Assembly: GCA_015064415.1 (NCBI GenBank)
Contig: SVSG01000001.1
Span: 140,206-204,205 of the forward strand
Direction of reading: 5' to 3'
Source: Oscillospiraceae bacterium
Lineage (GTDB): Bacteria > Bacillota > Clostridia > Oscillospirales > CAG-272
DNA: 64,000 nucleotides
The translations under genes and the position numbers were made by a program. Below the pieces are notes generated by a model. It saw only the letters and a list, made by a program, of their open reading frames with translations. It ran no database searches and was not told the DNA's origin. Shown in pieces: positions 61,199 through 64,000 of the stretch; positions within the stretch are counted from its first letter, which is position 1, and every line of letters begins with the position of its first letter.

Positions 61199-64000
61199 TC
61201 AGCCGTTGATGTAACCATTAAGAACTGCACGTTCTTCAGCGGTAAAGCGGCTGTATTTTCCGTCTGTCTCATACTGATAAACTTCATCCTGAGCAGACTT
61301 CGTATCCTTCAAAGCGGAGTTGGCAACCATTGCCACGCTGCGTTCGGCAGCGTTGATGGAGTAATAGGTGTGAGTCACACCGTCAGCGGTGGTTACCTCC
61401 ATGTAAGCAACAGCCGTATACTCCTTATCGTACTCGGTCACTTCGATGGCGGAGCCAAGTACTGCGAAATCGTCCGTGTAGTACAGAAGATTGCTCTTCA
61501 CGTCCACGGCACCGGCAGCCATCAGCGCGCTCTTATCCGTCAAATCGGTGTCCTTCGAAACCTTGCTGGAGTCGATGATCAACATGCCTACCTTGAAGTT
61601 TGCACCGTAGGTAGCGGCAAGAGAGGTGAAGGTGTCCAGACGAACCACGCTGTCGAAACGAAGCTTGGCGGCACCGGCAACAGTGGACACGGAAGCGCCG
61701 GAAAGCGTTGCGATCACGTTGCGGTTCTCAGCGAAGTAACGGTACACGGTGGTATCGCCCTCCTTGGTACCGACAAACAAGGAATCCTTCACACAGTAGG
61801 CCTCTTCGCCCTCAAGGGCGCCAAGACCGGGCTGCTGCAGACCGCAGGATGCTCTCAAGGTGTACTTGAGGCCCTGCGTGGGATTGGTCGTGGTATAGGG
61901 GTTACCGGAAACGTATGCGTAGTACTGGATCTTCAAGCTATCCTTCATACCACTGATGCGGTTGCTGTAGTTCAGACCTGCAACATAGCGCATACCGGTG
62001 TTTACGGGGATGATGGAGCACTTCAGAACGTTTGCATAGTAGAGCGTATCGGAGCCGTCGGCTGCGGGAAGCTCGGTTCTGTTGAGCTCGAAGTAAGTGG
62101 AGCACAGACCGAAGTAAGCGATAGAAATCACGTCCTCGGGAGTCACAAGACCGGCAACCACATCAGCAGTTGCATGTGCAACACCGTAAACAGCAGACTG
62201 TGTGGGAGAAGGAGCAAATACGCGAGTCGCGTTGGGAGCGTTGTAGGTTGCGCTGTCACAACCGTCAACGGCAAGCACCTTCACGGCGTACTCGCCATTG
62301 GTGGCCTTGATACCAAGATCGGGACAACCGTTGTTGACCCAGTACTGACGGAAGTAGTCAACACCAAACTCATCATCAGTATAATAAGAGGTGTAGGTTG
62401 CATCGGTCAGGAACCACAGCACCAGCGTTTCACCGGGCTGAAGAATGCAGGTCTCGGGGTTGGAGATGCTGTCCTCAGCAAAGTAGAAGTAAGCACCGTT
62501 GCCGTCACCCTTTTCTACGGGGTTACCGGGCTTGAGGACGGTAGAACGGGTAAAGCCGGTGTCGGCGATGCCGCCCTTCAGGCCAAGATCGTTACGTACC
62601 AGAGCGTAATCGTATGCATTGATAGCCGCATTGGAGACGTTGGTCACCTCAATGGCGGTGAAGGCACTTTGTGCCTCGCCCTCCAGGTTGTTGGTAAGAG
62701 GCATGATCTCGGTGATCATGAGCTCGGGATTGTCTTCGGTTCTTGCATAGAAGTTTCCGATTACAAGCTTCTGATAATCAGCCAAAACACCTACGTGATG
62801 CTGCTTTCTGTAAGAGGAAGAGGTCTGGTTCGTGGGGGTCAGTGCGGTATACATGGTGCCGCAACGGTAGTTGACGGAAGAGTCAACGCCGTAAACGTAT
62901 GCAGCCGCAAAGTCGTTTTGGATAGCGCCGCCCTTACCGATGTTGGCGTTATCGCGCATGTCCTCTGCCTCGGTGGGGTTACCGATAGCGATGACGGGAG
63001 AGTAGCGAACGAAGGACTCAATGTAGGTCAGGTCGCTCAGATAGCGGTTCGTGTAAACCACCTCATTGCCCTGCTCGTTGATCGACATACCGATTGCAAA
63101 CGTGATATCGTCTGCATCTGCAATACCCATACCGCTGACAACCAGAACCTTGGTGTCCTCAGTCAGACCGTAGTTGCGGTAGTTATAACGGAAGCTGGTC
63201 TTGGTGGTACCAACAGTGCGGTATGTGATCTCCTTGGAAAGACTGCCGTTATTGGTCATACCGTTCTTCCAACCGGGCATGTAGGTACCGGCGCCGATCA
63301 GACGGAGCACCATGCACTCACCGGGATTGAGCATCGTGTTGTACTCATACTCGGAAGAACCGCGGGTGTAACGGGAGTTCCAGTTCTCTACGTAATGTGC
63401 AAGGTAGTAGATGCCGTTTGCGCTGGGAACGTACTCACCGCTCTCCAAAACGTCGAACTTGGCACCTGCCTCAAGGTTGCACAGATAATAGTAGGTAGAG
63501 TAAGTACCGCTGGAGTACTTGCTGTATGCATAGTTGTTACTGCCGCTTGCCTTGGAGCCGCGGACATATTTGGTGGTGTCCACCTTGGAGACCTCAAAAC
63601 CGGCTTCCTTGATGGCGGCGATCTCAGCGTCGCTGAAGTACCACTGCGTAGCGTATGCCCAAGAGGGCTCGTCGGCAAGAGCGGTGTTCAGGAAGAACTG
63701 GGGGCAGGGATTCTCAATCACCTGACCGAACATGTCGCTCAACTTTACGTAGCTGGAGTATTTGACCTTACGGCTTTCATCGATGGAGTCGATGGCAGAA
63801 CCGTTTGCGGAATAGCTGGAGTAAACGAGAGAGTAGTTTGCAACGTCAACGGCGTAATCGTTGGGGTTGTAGATCTCGATGTACTCGGTCCAGCTACCGG
63901 TTGCGGTGCCCATCACCTCGGTGATCAGAAGAGCGGGCAGGTCGTCGTTTGCACCGGCGGCCTCGATATTGGTAGTGGAAATGGAGATGTTGTCAATGTC
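61199..64000 (-). CDS. Large lamin-tail-domain surface protein, N-terminus outside the window
   Basis: The frame is open to the right edge (933 codons visible), so the true start and any signal peptide are missing. Near the visible start, LPALLITEVMGTATGSWTEY then IEIYNPNDYAVDVANYSLV is a lamin tail domain. A second begins near LMITEIMPLTNNLEGEAQSA (about 420 residues on). Both are beta-sandwich modules found in secreted bacterial proteins. The rest is Tyr/Ser/Thr/Asn-rich and acidic, fitting an extracellular protein. I see no catalytic motif or cell-wall sorting signal at the C-terminus (ends LNGYING). Confidence 0.75.
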   Translation of the reverse strand, partial: DIDNISISTTNIEAAGANDDLPALLITEVMGTATGSWTEYIEIYNPNDYAVDVANYSLVYSSYSANGSAIDSIDESRKVKYSSYVKLSDMFGQVIENPCPQFFLNTALADEPSWAYATQWYFSDAEIAAIKEAGFEVSKVDTTKYVRGSKASGSNNYAYSKYSSGTYSTYYYLCNLEAGAKFDVLESGEYVPSANGIYYLAHYVENWNSRYTRGSSEYEYNTMLNPGECMVLRLIGAGTYMPGWKNGMTNNGSLSKEITYRTVGTTKTSFRYNYRNYGLTEDTKVLVVSGMGIADADDITFAIGMSINEQGNEVVYTNRYLSDLTYIESFVRYSPVIAIGNPTEAEDMRDNANIGKGGAIQNDFAAAYVYGVDSSVNYRCGTMYTALTPTNQTSSSYRKQHHVGVLADYQKLVIGNFYARTEDNPELMITEIMPLTNNLEGEAQSAFTAIEVTNVSNAAINAYDYALVRNDLGLKGGIADTGFTRSTVLKPGNPVEKGDGNGAYFYFAEDSISNPETCILQPGETLVLWFLTDATYTSYYTDDEFGVDYFRQYWVNNGCPDLGIKATNGEYAVKVLAVDGCDSATYNAPNATRVFAPSPTQSAVYGVAHATADVVAGLVTPEDVISIAYFGLCSTYFELNRTELPAADGSDTLYYANVLKCSIIPVNTGMRYVAGLNYSNRISGMKDSLKIQYYAYVSGNPYTTTNPTQGLKYTLRASCGLQQPGLGALEGEEAYCVKDSLFVGTKEGDTTVYRYFAENRNVIATLSGASVSTVAGAAKLRFDSVVRLDTFTSLAATYGANFKVGMLIIDSSKVSKDTDLTDKSALMAAGAVDVKSNLLYYTDDFAVLGSAIEVTEYDKEYTAVAYMEVTTADGVTHTYYSINAAERSVAMVANSALKDTKSAQDEVYQYETDGKYSRFTAEERAVLNGYING

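Overview
The window looks like a stretch of chromosome from an uncultured, gut-type member of the Bacillota (class Clostridia). The evidence is the miaB-ricA-mutS-mutL order, a CIRCE-controlled hrcA-grpE-dnaK-dnaJ operon, an mraZ-rsmH-ftsL-pbp-mur cluster, an RqcH protein, strong AGGAGG-type ribosome binding sites, and many promoters with TTGACA and TATAAT boxes exactly 17 bp apart. Core genes are moderately GC-rich. Most genes are on the minus strand. I found no rRNA, tRNA or CRISPR array.

Layout. Positions 1-7743 hold the miaB-ricA-mutS-mutL-tgt operon and the first bases of a further gene. Positions 7836-16954 hold an anchored protein of unknown function, an S41 protease-greA-lysS group, a PucR-type regulator, rsmE, an SPFH/ribbon-helix-helix pair and prmA. 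Positions 16972-21813 are the heat-shock operon, with CIRCE just downstream of its promoter. Positions 21925-25218 carry a GH28-like beta-helix protein facing a DUF3592-like protein and an MFS transporter. Positions 25256-31452 are uvrB, a 62-residue membrane protein, uvrA and an rRNA methyltransferase gene. Positions 33549-40800 hold two membrane proteins, a Xer-type recombinase coupled to a glutamine-amidotransferase-like gene, rqcH, a HAD phosphatase and a type II pantothenate kinase. Positions 40816-46042 are two paralogous secreted metallo-beta-lactamase-fold lipoproteins. alaS follows, then the division and cell-wall cluster (48989-61069) and the start-less part of a large lamin-tail-domain protein.

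The most unusual part is the AT-richer island at about 31450-33520. Three related small-protein genes on the plus strand alternate with three short structured RNA genes on the minus strand. Each RNA gene has its own near-consensus promoter (TTGACA, 17 bp, TATAAT or TATACT) and an intrinsic terminator whose U-run overlaps the stop codon of the convergent protein gene. The units are linked by a 71-bp repeat. Two of the RNAs share a conserved body and a terminator whose stem varies with compensatory changes around an invariant loop. I do not recognise this arrangement; it is the best candidate here for an undescribed system.

The division cluster is also atypical. It lacks murD, ftsQ and ftsA between mraZ and ftsZ, has a strong terminator ahead of the PBP gene, and ftsZ has its own promoter and a terminator-like leader hairpin. 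The mraZ leader carries four 10-bp-spaced repeats that look like MraZ operators.
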